The notes under the pieces: model-generated | What the model was told of the DNA's origin: nothing | Database searches by the model: none | Seen by the model: the letters and a program-made list of their open reading frames with translations, nothing else | Assembly: GCA_019914945.1 (NCBI GenBank) | Contig: CM034108.1 | Location: 196,001-260,000, forward strand | Origin: Typha latifolia | Taxonomy: Eukaryota > Streptophyta > Magnoliopsida > Poales > Typhaceae | Length of the DNA: 64,000 bases | Direction of reading: 5' to 3' | Shown here: one piece after another, positions 24,859 through 34,666 of the stretch | Layout: each line of letters begins with the position of its first letter | Position numbering within the stretch: position 1 is the stretch's first letter | Program-made: the position numbers and the translations under genes

Positions 24859-26785
24859 TTGCATTATGATTGACCTAAACTAATAGATCACCAATATGGG
24901 GAAGGCTTCTCTCTCTCTCGCCTTGTCAAGTATCTATTCCTGTCGTATACTATGGCGACTCGATCACCCTTAAGTCTTTCTCTTATCTTTCCTGTCCAAC
25001 ATGATGTAATTTGTAAGGTTTCCGATCTGCGCTGGGCCACACTGTCGTCATAGGTCAGGATCAATAGAGAGATTTTTGGGACTGTGTGCTCATAGTAAGT
25101 ATTCAAATATTTTGGAATTAATACGAAGATAAAGCCGTTGCTAATTCCAACTTTGGAGGTTTGTTCATATATACTTAATAATGCGTGGCAGATGCATGCA
25201 TTATAGGTTTGGTTGTAGAAAGACCGTACAGTGCACAGAGATCTCCCCGTAGGTTAGATTCTTATGATAAATTCAGGACAAATAAAAAAATAAGAAGAAA
25301 AAAAAAAAAAAAAGAGCGGATACACTTTCTAGCTGCTTTTATCAATGATGAGAAATTTGATCGATCGATCGATCGACCGGCCATGTCTGGGTATGAAGTG
25401 ACTGACAAGATTGAAATGAAGAAAAAAGGGAAAGGAGAAAAGAAGGTTGGCTGGAATATTTTATCTATATATATATATATATATTATAAATAAATTTTTA
25501 GGGCTTAAAAAAAAAAAAAGTCGACTAGAATCAAAAGACCAACAAAGATTAGTGCATAATCTGCTGTAAATTAGAGAGAAGAAGAGTGTGGGCGGGCTAC
25601 TCTTGGTTAACACGGCTTATATATCTATACTTTTTTCCGTGCAAGGCATCCATACGAAGGGGGTTAGTTAAGTATCAAAATCTGACAAGTAATTTTTTTT
25701 TATCTTGGCTCACATCATGATCTTGCTCTCTTATACATTCTCGATCAATAAATTAATAAAATTACACACGCACACACACGTAAATTCAATGATATTGTAA
25801 TGAGATCAAATCCGAATGCAATATATGCACAATTAATGATCCATATCGGCTACATCCAATTACTAGCCTAATTTTTTTCTTATTTAAGAATTGGAAGACT
25901 ATTTTGTAAAATAGTCACATCATGCCAACTATACTTTTGGTTCGTTTGTCCCTCGATCCAATCCAATTCAATCCAAGAAGAAAAGTAAAAGTGGATCGTT
26001 ATGAGCTGGAGAAAGTCAAACCCAAAGATTGCGAAATAGATCTTCCCAAGGGCAAGGGGTCCGGGGTCCCTCCCGGATTAAATTGGGTGACCCCACGATT
26101 TGCAATTCGTAGCACTTTAAAGCTAAGCTAAGCAACCCTCCTCTCTCTCTCCCGCAAGTCGCAAGTCGCAATTCACAAGTCACAAGTCGCAAGTGAAGGA
26201 TGTGGAATTGTGCAAAAGGGGTATATCATCTATTATTGCTCTTTCGCAAATGCTGCCCATTTCTGCAAATACTGATTATGTATGCAAATTAATATAGTCT
26301 ATGTGCAATTTGTCAGCAACATCATTTGGGCCAGCAGAAGGTACCTAGTCCAAGCCCACAATCACACAAGAGAATGTCAGACACAACTACCTCAACTAAG
26401 CCCCTCTCTCCTTTTCTAATTAATATATACCGATCGATTATATGCACTTTATCCTTACCTACTTTATCATTATAAAAATCAAATCAACTTATGTAAGGTA
26501 ACTATTGAAATTTTGATTTATCACATTCATATCTTACCAATATTTTCCTTTTATGTGATCGACTTTGCGATATGCTTTAAACATAGGGTATTTTTTTTTT
26601 CATAGTATGCTTATTTGTATATTTATTAATTGTTCTGATTCAGAAGATCTTCCTTTTATATGCCTTAATTATATTATTTTATGGTAATAATTATAAAAGG
26701 CAACACTAAATTATAGGATTTTCTCAATCTCTATTCTAAGTGCAATTAGATTTCTTACTAGTAACTCCGTCTCACCTCCAACTAC

Positions 26786-26793
26786 TTTATAAA
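26786..26793 (+). promoter_or_regulatory. Probable TATA box of HMA gene A
   Basis: TTTATAAA lies about 52 bases before the gene A ATG (26845), followed by AGAGAGGCC and a short leader. The spacing fits a plant core promoter with a very short 5' UTR. It rests on sequence match only. Confidence 0.45.
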
Positions 26794-26844
26794 GAGAGGC
26801 CTCTCACATAATTCATCCATCGTCTTAACTAAAACATTGAGGCA

Positions 26845-27418
26845 ATGGCTTCAGAAGTAGACACGGTACTAAAAATTATTCACTCTCACTCTCTCTATCC
26901 TACCTTGTGCTTCAACAACTGCAATTCATCTTGCAACTGCCCTTTTATATTCAATATTTCTCCCATCAATTTTTTGTTCAGTGGTTATCGAAATTGATTG
27001 CATTATATTTTGAAGAAATTTGCATCGGGGGTTATTTTCATAGTTATATTTTATGGCCAACTTTTTAGTTATGATATTTTTTTATTAAAAAAGAAAAAAG
27101 AAAAGAAAAGTCTGAGATCTTTCTTTTTACGACTTTACTGCTCATATTCGAATACATTGTTTAGTAAAACGTTTACAGATTGCGGGTGTTAAACTGCAGA
27201 GTATAGTTTTTCTACGGGGACATCTCCTCACAAAAGAAAAAGGGAAAAAATGCAATCATAAATACTGTAGGAAAATATTCATGCGTTATCATTTTCTACA
27301 GCTTTATATATTTTCCTGATAACGAAAAGTACTATGTATGTCAGTGCACTACAAAGAAGTAGGCTAATTAAACTACGTATCAATATTCCTCTAGTACTGA
27401 ATGACTTTATACTGTTGT

Positions 27419-27454
<36 letters not shown>

Positions 27455-28293
27455 CACACTACATTGACCGACCAAATAATCTTTATAGTGTTGTAATTAC
27501 ATGCAGGTCTCTGTCCTGACGATAACAGTAAATCATTCATGCTCCCGTTGCATGAAACGTATCAGAAAGGACATCTCCAAACTCCAAAGTATGTGATATG
27601 TATTTCCTAACAATTAATAAATTAATTAACTAACTAACCTACTAAACTGCATGCTCTTCTTTATCTATTAAATGTTAATTATTATCTAATTACAATGGTT
27701 TAGATAAAAAGAAGATCCAAAATTACGTGGAATATGACGATTATAACAATACGGTGAAAATCCTGGGGTTCAATCCGAATCGGATTGTGGACAAGCTCCA
27801 CCGCAAAGCCTGCAGGAGTTGCAAGCACACAAGAAAGATCACATTTGTGGACAAAGAGTTAGAAGAGGAAGAAGAGGAAGAAGAGGAAGAAGGGATCAAT
27901 GGTCCGCCTCCCAGTCCAATAGCAGAACAAGAGGAGGGAAAGGAAGAAGAAGAAGAAGAAGAAGAAGAAGAAGAAGAAGAAGAAGAAGAAGAAGAAGAAG
28001 AAGAAGAAGAAGAAGAAGAACAACAACAACAACAACAAGAACAACAACAACAACAACAACCACAACAACGGCGCCGCCGCCGCCGCCGCCGACTACGACC
28101 ACAATCACCACCACCACCGGAACCGGACCCGGGTTCACAACCAGAACCAGAGCTACAACAAGAAGCAATGAATTATGGCTATTATGACTGGGATCCGTCT
28201 CAATGGACATACGGCTACGTGCCACATGTTCCTTCACATCAAAGCTATGCATACTCAGGAGAGTATCCAAATGCCGCTTGCACCATCTTGTGA
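26845..28293 (+). CDS. HMA-domain CaaX protein A (HIPP/Pi21-like) with poly-Glu/Gln/Arg tail
   Basis: Three exons (26845-26865, 27507-27588, 27704-28293) join to 230 residues. Residues about 8-80 form an HMA-like (ferredoxin-fold metal-binding) domain with CSRC (Cys19, Cys22) at the metal-loop position, a strand TVKILGFN, and a second CRSC near its end. The tail is low complexity: a Glu run broken by a short insert, then 26 consecutive Glu codons, two Gln blocks, about eight Arg, and Pro-rich sequence. It is followed by a Tyr-rich segment (NYGYYDWDPSQWTYGY) and a C-terminal CTIL. CaaX boxes are farnesylated or geranylgeranylated in HIPP proteins; a final Leu usually favours geranylgeranylation. 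The exon plan (very short exon 1, HMA helix in exon 2) matches genes B and C downstream. Function is probably metal-linked stress or immunity signalling at a membrane, by family analogy only. Confidence 0.8.
27943..28094 (+). repeat. Coding trinucleotide repeats (GAA)26-(CAA)n-(CGC)n
   Basis: An uninterrupted run of 26 GAA codons (27943-28020) is followed by CAA blocks broken by single GAA and CCA codons, then CGG and CGC codons. It sits in exon 3 of HMA gene A and codes for Glu, Gln and Arg runs. Long antisense open frames across it are artefacts of the repeat. Confidence 0.93.
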
Positions 28294-29241
28294 TTCCTTA
28301 CCTTAATTACTAATATTATCCCCATAACTAGCTAGCTAGTATTAATAACATCTATTTCATATTGGCTGCATGCAATGACAATAATAAATCACTGTATATT
28401 GATGATTGGTGAATTGTTTCTGATTAGTTGAAAATCTAACGAACACACACACACACACATGTTTGTTGGTATGCTTTTTGCCCATGGCTGAGAGAATGCA
28501 CCATTAGTACTTAATTAAGATAATTTAAAGTGCATATGTATGCATTGTTTTAATCCCGATGTACTATTAATAAATCCATGATTGGGCATGCATCACTGTC
28601 GTATGGTACATATATTTATATGTATACATAGTAATGAAATATTAGTCAAGGCCTCATGCATATAATTAATTAATTTGATTGTACTGTTGTAACAATTAAA
28701 TTATTAATTTTTGACATAAACTCCCAGTTTATTTCCAACTCGAAAATACTCATACATCATGAGTCTCTTAAATATACCATTGGCAATTAAACTATGTACT
28801 GATCATTACTAGGATATTTTGCTTATAGTTTTAGCTAGCTATGTGACAAATTAACTTGCTTAATCTTTTCGCCAGTAACTCTTCTTAATAGTCTCCCCAT
28901 CTCCTCCATCTGCTTAATTAATACTACGGGTCACATTTAGGGTTGACACTCAAAATTTATATGGCTCCAGCCAAAAGTTCTAATAGTGCCCTTCGTTTAA
29001 TAGATAATGCTAAATCGTAAAAATTATAATACACATTAAAATAAATTATGGAATAAGTGTACCCTTCAATATTTTTATTCATGAAAGTACATTATGTAGA
29101 TGTATATATATTCAGAAATTAATTAGGGGGGGCTCTCTAAGTGGAGGCATATTGCAGCCGCCTCAATGGCTTAATTAATCAGTTTACTTGTCGCTACCGC
29201 CGACTACATAAAATAGAATCACATGCGTCGTGATTTAGACA

Positions 29242-29304
29242 TCCCAGCAATTAATTAGTTAACATAACTCTGCATGCATTGTTATGTTAACTAATTAGTT
29301 GGGA
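29242..29304. repeat. Inverted repeat (hairpin) with 12-base loop
   Basis: The arm TAATTAGTTAACATAAC ends at 29268 and its exact complement begins at 29281 (GTTATGTTAACTAATTA). The pairing extends outwards to TCCCA/TGGGA with a small bulge. The loop is TCTGCATGCATT. It could be a small MITE remnant or a chance palindrome; it matches no microRNA I know. Confidence 0.8.
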
Positions 29305-29381
29305 GGTGAAAATGCTGGTAAATAGTATTAGGTACCAAACTAGATAGATCATATATATATATACTACTGTACTATATATAA

Positions 29382-29418
<37 letters not shown>

Positions 29419-29757
29419 GTTAATGAGTAGATCAATAATGCATATATCCATTATGTATATCTATCTCGGATATATGGATAAGACTTAAGAGTGATGTATG
29501 GAGCTGCATACTTAATTTGCTGTTAATTAACTGAGTCAATTACCCATGAAATTAAACTTGGTGAACGGTCGTATCAGTTAGGTTGGACTTGCAAATCGCG
29601 GCAACAGCGACGAGCTCGCCAAATTTTAACTATGCAACAACTGGACGCCTGCTTATGTCCAACACAGTCATGCATCAACCAGTCAACAATCCATGTGCTC
29701 AGATTCCACGTTTCTTCCATCTTCAAGGATGTTAACTAGTAGTTACACCACCTTCAA

Positions 29758-29797
<40 letters not shown>

Positions 29798-30716
29798 GCC
29801 ACTTAGCTAAGGTGAGGTAAATTTGGTGTTAAGAAGAGACTCATGCACCCAAAGTTCAAAGATGTGTAGTGACAATTAAAAGAGGAAGCTAGCCTAGCTA
29901 TATCTCCAGGATCCATCCATCCATCGGTAGCATATCCTATATAACTTTTAATTCCCACATCGAAACTCTTCTCCTTCTTCTTCTTCTTCTTCTTCTTCTT
30001 TTAATTATTTTTTTTGTAATAATCCATGACGTCGCCCATCATGTTACGTTGGCCTACCAAAGCTAGGGACAAAATTAAGATGGTGATGTCTAATTACTTT
30101 GTGGACAAGCTTTTCCGCATGCTAAACAGTTTCTAGTAGTATAAAATACAAAGAAGGAGGCGGCCAGGGATTAAAGGCAGTGGCAAAAGCCTAATTAAAG
30201 AGATAAGGAAACTTCGTTAACAAGCGTCCGTGCAACTACTTTTCGTTTAAAAGAAATAGGAAGCTTTCCTCAATGGAAGGTGGAGAGGATTAATTTAATT
30301 ACTTATTTAGCAAATAATTAATTGTGTCATCCCTCTCATAGATGATTCGTGCGTCCAATCACTCATGATCGCTCTGCACTACTCGTCCTACAACTAGGTA
30401 CATACTAGTTAGTGCTCTATTGTAATATATATTAAAATGGAAAGAGACACCATATAATTGAAGTGGCTCATGAGTCTAAGATAGGTCAACGGATGAGTAA
30501 ATATAACGAGTCTTTAAAAATGTACGTTGCAATGAATAATGCTTAGGGAATTCGATCTCCACGTGGTCGACAATCTACTAACTCGTATGTACAACGAGCA
30601 AATTAATTAATCAACCAGTTGCCTGGTTTTGTTCTCATATTGATGGATTCTATAATACAACAATTCAATAAGTATTTTTATGTAACATTGGGTTTGTGGA
30701 GGAGATGGAAGCATAT

Positions 30717-30832
30717 TAGTGGGTGGATAGGTGAATAGCTCCAAGGCTTGAGCTTGTACTATAGTCGACAAGAATTAGCTCCCTTCGTGTGTTCTTTCTT
30801 AGCATATCACATCCAATTTGGTTGACGTCCAT
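30717..30832 (+). promoter_or_regulatory. Promoter segment of HMA gene B, repeated upstream of gene C
   Basis: This segment shares GTGGAT, CTCCAA, GCTTGTACT, GACAA, ATTAGCT, TGTTCTTTCTT and AGCATATC(A/G)CATCCAATTTGG, in the same order, with 33079-33207. Both lie about 260-460 bases before the ATG of their gene. The collinearity shows that the promoter was duplicated along with the gene. Confidence 0.75.
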
Positions 30833-30963
30833 AATTCGCTGACATAGTACGTATTACGTAATTTGACGCCTCGAAAGATGAGTCGTAATGAAATTTAATT
30901 ATCCGTAACGTTTGTGTTGCTTTTTATGTGCATATCTCAGTCAAGTAATTATCATCACCAGGC

Positions 30964-30971
30964 TTATAAGA
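30964..30971 (+). promoter_or_regulatory. TATA-like element of HMA gene B
   Basis: TTATAAGA lies about 120 bases upstream of the gene B ATG. An identical TTATAAGA followed by a similar GA(T/C)GAT... context lies about 155 bases before the gene C ATG, which supports a shared core promoter. The transcription start is not known. Confidence 0.4.
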
Positions 30972-31090
30972 TGATATGAGGTCGAATTGCATCCTTCGCA
31001 CACAACTTTCTCCTCACACTTATTTCTTATCTTCTTCTCTCCTATCTCTCTTTGTGCGTGTGCGTGCTTGGTTCAAGCCTATTCAACTAA

Positions 31091-32707
31091 ATGGCAGAGA
31101 AGGTAGTCAATTCTTATCCTCTCTTCTTTTTAAAAGAAAGAAAAACGGATGAAGAATAGGAAAATAAAATAAAATAAAAGGGTTTTCTTCATGCTCATCT
31201 CCTTAATTAATGTCATGACCTTGCTCTTTTAGTTTGTCTTTTAAATTTATATGTTAAAGTGGTAGACCGACGTATGTATTGGTTCCTTTTCATTCAATGA
31301 TCTCAGATGCTATATATTCCCCAATTGCCTTCCTACTTGAGCCTTATTTTATAGTTAAGGTTATCTACTTTTGTTATTATTATTATTTATTCGATCCAAA
31401 ACGTCAACTGAATCTGAATGGTGTTAAATCTTTTTCCTTGTGAATGCTATCAATAAATAAGATATCCTAAGCTGCAGAAATAAAAGTGTAATACATGAGA
31501 CATGAAAAATAATTCCAGTGTAATATATTATATATTATAATTACTATTTAAGCAAAATAGTTGGTTAGAAAAAGTGGTACTTGAGACATTCATGCAGCCA
31601 CAGCAGTCACAGATGCATGGCAGGCAGACTTCGCAGTTACGGGAAACATTGGTTTGCAGGAATCGAAAGCAAATTTTTATTTTTTTACTTGTTCGTTAAG
31701 ATATTTATCTTGGGGCATGCTATGGATGGTATTGTGAGCAATATCTTTGAATAATCTCGTAAGTGATGAATTATTGAGTAGGAATTAACGAGCGAATGAA
31801 TCTTTTGTAGACGAAGACGGCCACATTGATCATAACGTTAGACAGCCAATGCACCCACTGCAACAAAAAGATCAAAAAAGTCATCGGCCAGCTCCAAGGT
31901 AACACATGCATCTACCTACCTACTTACCTAAAACAATAACAATCTACAACATTAATTTTTTTTTAAATAAAAATAATAATACACATATATTTATATAATA
32001 TATCTTCTTGTATCTAATTTGCCTCTTTTTTTTGGTCGGTTAATCCAAATGATTAATTAATTTGAGAACGCTGGAACATCGAAGAGGTCGCCTACAACGA
32101 GAAGAATAAAGTGGTGACTGTTTCCGGTCCGTTCAATCCCCAGGAGCTCATTAGGAAGCTCTGGTGCAAGGCCTGCTGCTGCATCAAAGAAATCCAGATC
32201 AAACCGCCTCCTCCGGAACCGAAACCAAAACCAAAACCGGAAGTACCTCCATGTCCACCTCCATGTCCACCTCCATGTCCTCCTCCATGTCCTCCTCCAT
32301 GTCCACCTCCATGCCCATACCCATGGGCATGCCCTCCCCCTCCGCGGCCGTGTCCCCATCCTTGTTCTCCATGCCCAAAACCACCACCACCACCAGAAAA
32401 ACCCAAACCCCCGCCTCCTTCTAAACCGTGTCCATCACCGGTGTGGCCGGTCTGCTGCTGGCTTCCATGCCCATGCCCATTCTATGACCGTCATGGACAT
32501 GAAGGATGCCGTTGCTGCACGTGTGGCAAGTCCTGCGACCCCCCCCCCCCACCACCACCACCACCACCACCTCCTCCTCCTCCTCCTCCTCCTCCTCCTC
32601 CTATAGTGTGTTGTCCACCACCACCACCTATACACTGTAGTCGTCCTCCTCCGTGGTGCGACTACACCATAGTCTGCCGCGAAGACCCACAATGCAGTAT
32701 CATGTAA
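31091..32707 (+). CDS. Pi21-like HMA/proline-rich CaaX protein B
   Basis: Exons 31091-31102, 31811-31898 and 32067-32707 join to 246 residues. MAEK is followed by an HMA domain with CTHC (Cys18, Cys21), helix NKKIKKVIGQLQ, strand KVVTVSGPFNPQELIRKL and the Cys cluster CKACCC. Then come a Pro-rich region with repeated CPPP units, a Cys-rich module (CCWLPCPCP, YDRHGHEGCR, CCTCGKS), a run of about 20 Pro and a C-terminal CSIM, a CaaX box whose Met favours farnesylation. The overall plan recalls rice Pi21, an HMA plus proline-rich protein whose loss gives non-race-specific blast resistance. Orthology and role are inference. The exon 3 acceptor reads TTGAG, an unusual form shared with gene C. There are far more cysteines than in a minimal HIPP, so extra metal sites are possible. 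Confidence 0.82.
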
Positions 32708-32740
32708 TTCACTTTTTACCTACCTATACTTTTATCTATC

Positions 32741-32773
<33 letters not shown>

Positions 32774-33540
32774 TGTGTTTGTGTGTTTATGTCGTGGATT
32801 ATATAATTACTTGCATCTTAATTAATCTAATCCTGATTGTATGGTTAATTCCTGAGAATTAAATAAGCGATTGTGCGTTCCAATATCTCTTTAATGGCTC
32901 TACCCGTACTACGGTAACCACTTTACATGACATCTGCAGAATATTAAAAAAAGAGACCCTTCCCAAAGCATAAAATTCGCGTGAACAAATCTTATAGGAA
33001 TAAAAATGATATAATAAAACAGAGTACAGTAATTAACTAATTAATAAACAATTAATTTGCTTGATTTTGAGCTAGTAATTAGTCGGTGGATGGGCTTATG
33101 CCTCCAAAGTTTTTAATTAGCTAGGCTTGTACTGTAGTACTTGACAATAATTAGCTCTGCTTTGTGTTCTTTCTTTTGTTAGCATATCGCATCCAATTTG
33201 GTGGAGAGGCATATTAATTCACGAATAAAACGAGTGATGGTATTGGTAGCCAACCCACATTTAACAGTTCCGAACACGTGTCGTCATGGATATCGTCCGC
33301 AATATTTTAATTTTTTTTGGGGGTTTTTTTTTTCCTTCAATAAGTTATTTAAAACAAAGAAAATTTATCATGAAGGTGGTTATAAGACGATGTAGACATC
33401 CTCGCCTCTTTCCTACTCTCCCCTCTCTTCTTTCACTTATCTCTTTCGTCTCTCTCTCTCTCCCCTCTCTTCGTCCTCTACCTCCACTAATAACTCGATC
33501 CTCTACTTGGTTTCAAGCCATTCATTCAAGCAAGCAAGCA
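32708..33540. other. Spacer and promoter of HMA gene C
   Basis: This holds the gene B 3' UTR with (GT)n at about 32749-32773 and then the gene C promoter: the duplicated segment 33079-33207, a TTATAAGA element at 33380 and a CT-rich leader. No other gene was seen. Confidence 0.5.
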
Positions 33541-33979
33541 ATGGCAGAGAAGGTCCTCTTCCTCTCCTTTTTTTTTTCTTTCTTTTTTTAACCTAAAGCA
33601 CGGGGAAATTTTGAAAGAAAATAATGGCGTTAGCGTTACTCTCTGATTTCCTGAGCTAGCCTTCATTATTTTTATATTTTCCTAACATCATCTGAAAAAG
33701 CTGCTCAAATTTTTATTTCTTTTGATCGGGTCACTTTCCGCGGAAAATAAATTTTGAGCGTTAATTTAGTGTGATTCGTGGAGGTAGCGAGCGTGGTATT
33801 CCTACCAATTAACGACCAAAGCTTATTGTAATTAAGTAATTATTGAATACCTGCAGATATCGACATTGATCATTAAAGTAGACCTCCAATGCTGCCGCTG
33901 CTACAAAAAGATCAAAAAAATCCTCTGCCAGCTCCAGGGTAACTAATCTACAACAACACTCAATTAAGTTTTTATTTGT

Positions 33980-34017
<38 letters not shown>

Positions 34018-34666
34018 CAAAGTACTGATTATTATTTTAATTTTTTTTCCTTTTTCTTTTATTGTCATCCGTGAAATTGTTAAAAATTAATTAAATTGAG
34101 ACCGCTGGAACATCAAGGAGATCGTGTACGACGAGAAGAACAACGTGGTGATCGTCTCCGGGCCATTTAATCCGGAGTGCCTCATCAAGAAGCTGCGGTG
34201 CAAGGACTGCAATTGCAAGGTCATCAAAGACATCCAAATCAAGCCACCTCCCAAACCCACCGGGCCTCCACCACCGCCACCTAAACCCGATCCACCACCG
34301 CCACCTAAACCCGATCCACCACCGCCACCCAAGCCAGATCCACCACCGCCACCCAAGCCCGCACCGCCACCCAAGCCCGATCCACCACCGCCACCCAAGC
34401 CCGCACCGCCACCCAAGCCGGAGCCCCCACCACCAGCGCCTATGATGTTGCCGGTCTGCTGCTGGCTTCCGTGCCCATGCCCATGCTACGACCACCGTGG
34501 ACATGGAGGATGCCGTTGCTGCACATGTGGAAAGTCCTACGAACCACCAGCACCGCCACCGCCACCGCCACCACCTCCTGCGCCGTATTATCGTCCGTAT
34601 TGTGACGGGGTTGGCTACAAGATTGTCTGCGAAGAAGACCCACAATACCCATGCACTATCATGTAA
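33541..34666 (+). CDS. Pi21-like HMA/proline-rich CaaX protein C
   Basis: Exons 33541-33552, 33857-33938 and 34101-34666 join to 219 residues. MAEK leads into an HMA domain with CCRC (Cys16, Cys19), helix YKKIKKILCQLQ, and YDEKNNVVIVSGPF, which is very close to the rice Pi21 HMA region as I recall it. The cluster CKDCNC and IKDIQIKPPP follow. A KP(D/A)PPPPP repeat region leads to the Cys-rich module (CCWLPCPCP, YDHRGHGGCR, CCTCGKS), a second Pro run and a C-terminal CTIM CaaX box. It is the closest paralogue of gene B, about 0.8 kb downstream on the same strand. The exon 3 acceptor is again TTGAG. A role in metal binding or immune signalling at membranes is by family analogy. Confidence 0.84.

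Larger units (their letters stand above)
22684..26844. other. Divergent intergenic region between OPT (-) and HMA gene A (+)
   Basis: About 4.2 kb without a credible gene. It should hold the OPT promoter (an AT-rich stretch at about 22783-22800 reads as a TATA-like tract on the minus strand) and the gene A promoter. In between are low-complexity tracts: (GGCGCA)n at about 23049-23072, a GC/GT alternating tract at about 24144-24210, (CA)n at about 24633-24652, a GGCGCC triplet repeat at 24841-24858, (GATC)n at about 25360-25376, (AT)n at about 25464-25485, and 7-bp CGCAAGT-like repeats at about 26150-26195. Short open frames exist but resemble no protein. Confidence 0.5.
28294..31090. other. 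Spacer between HMA genes A and B
   Basis: No complete gene was seen. It holds (AT)n runs at about 29387-29415 and 29761-29794, a strong hairpin at 29242-29304, a CTT repeat at about 29970-29999, and a short segment near 30080-30125 that weakly recalls the VDK part of an HMA exon. Its last about 370 bases are promoter sequence that is partly repeated upstream of gene C. Confidence 0.5.

Noticed and set aside
25922..26131. 69-codon open frame upstream of HMA gene A
   Set aside because: There is no homology I recognise and no splice context, and it ends in 7-bp repeats. It looks like chance.
27819..28270. Long open frames on both strands across the GAA/CAA/CGC repeat
   Set aside because: They arise because simple trinucleotide repeats lack stops in several frames. 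Only the frame that joins to the HMA exon and ends in a CaaX box is supported.
32057..32692. Minus-strand Gly- and Trp/Arg-rich frames opposite HMA gene B
   Set aside because: They are complements of the proline codons (CCA, CCT, CCG) of the real plus-strand gene. The same holds opposite gene C at 34087-34678.
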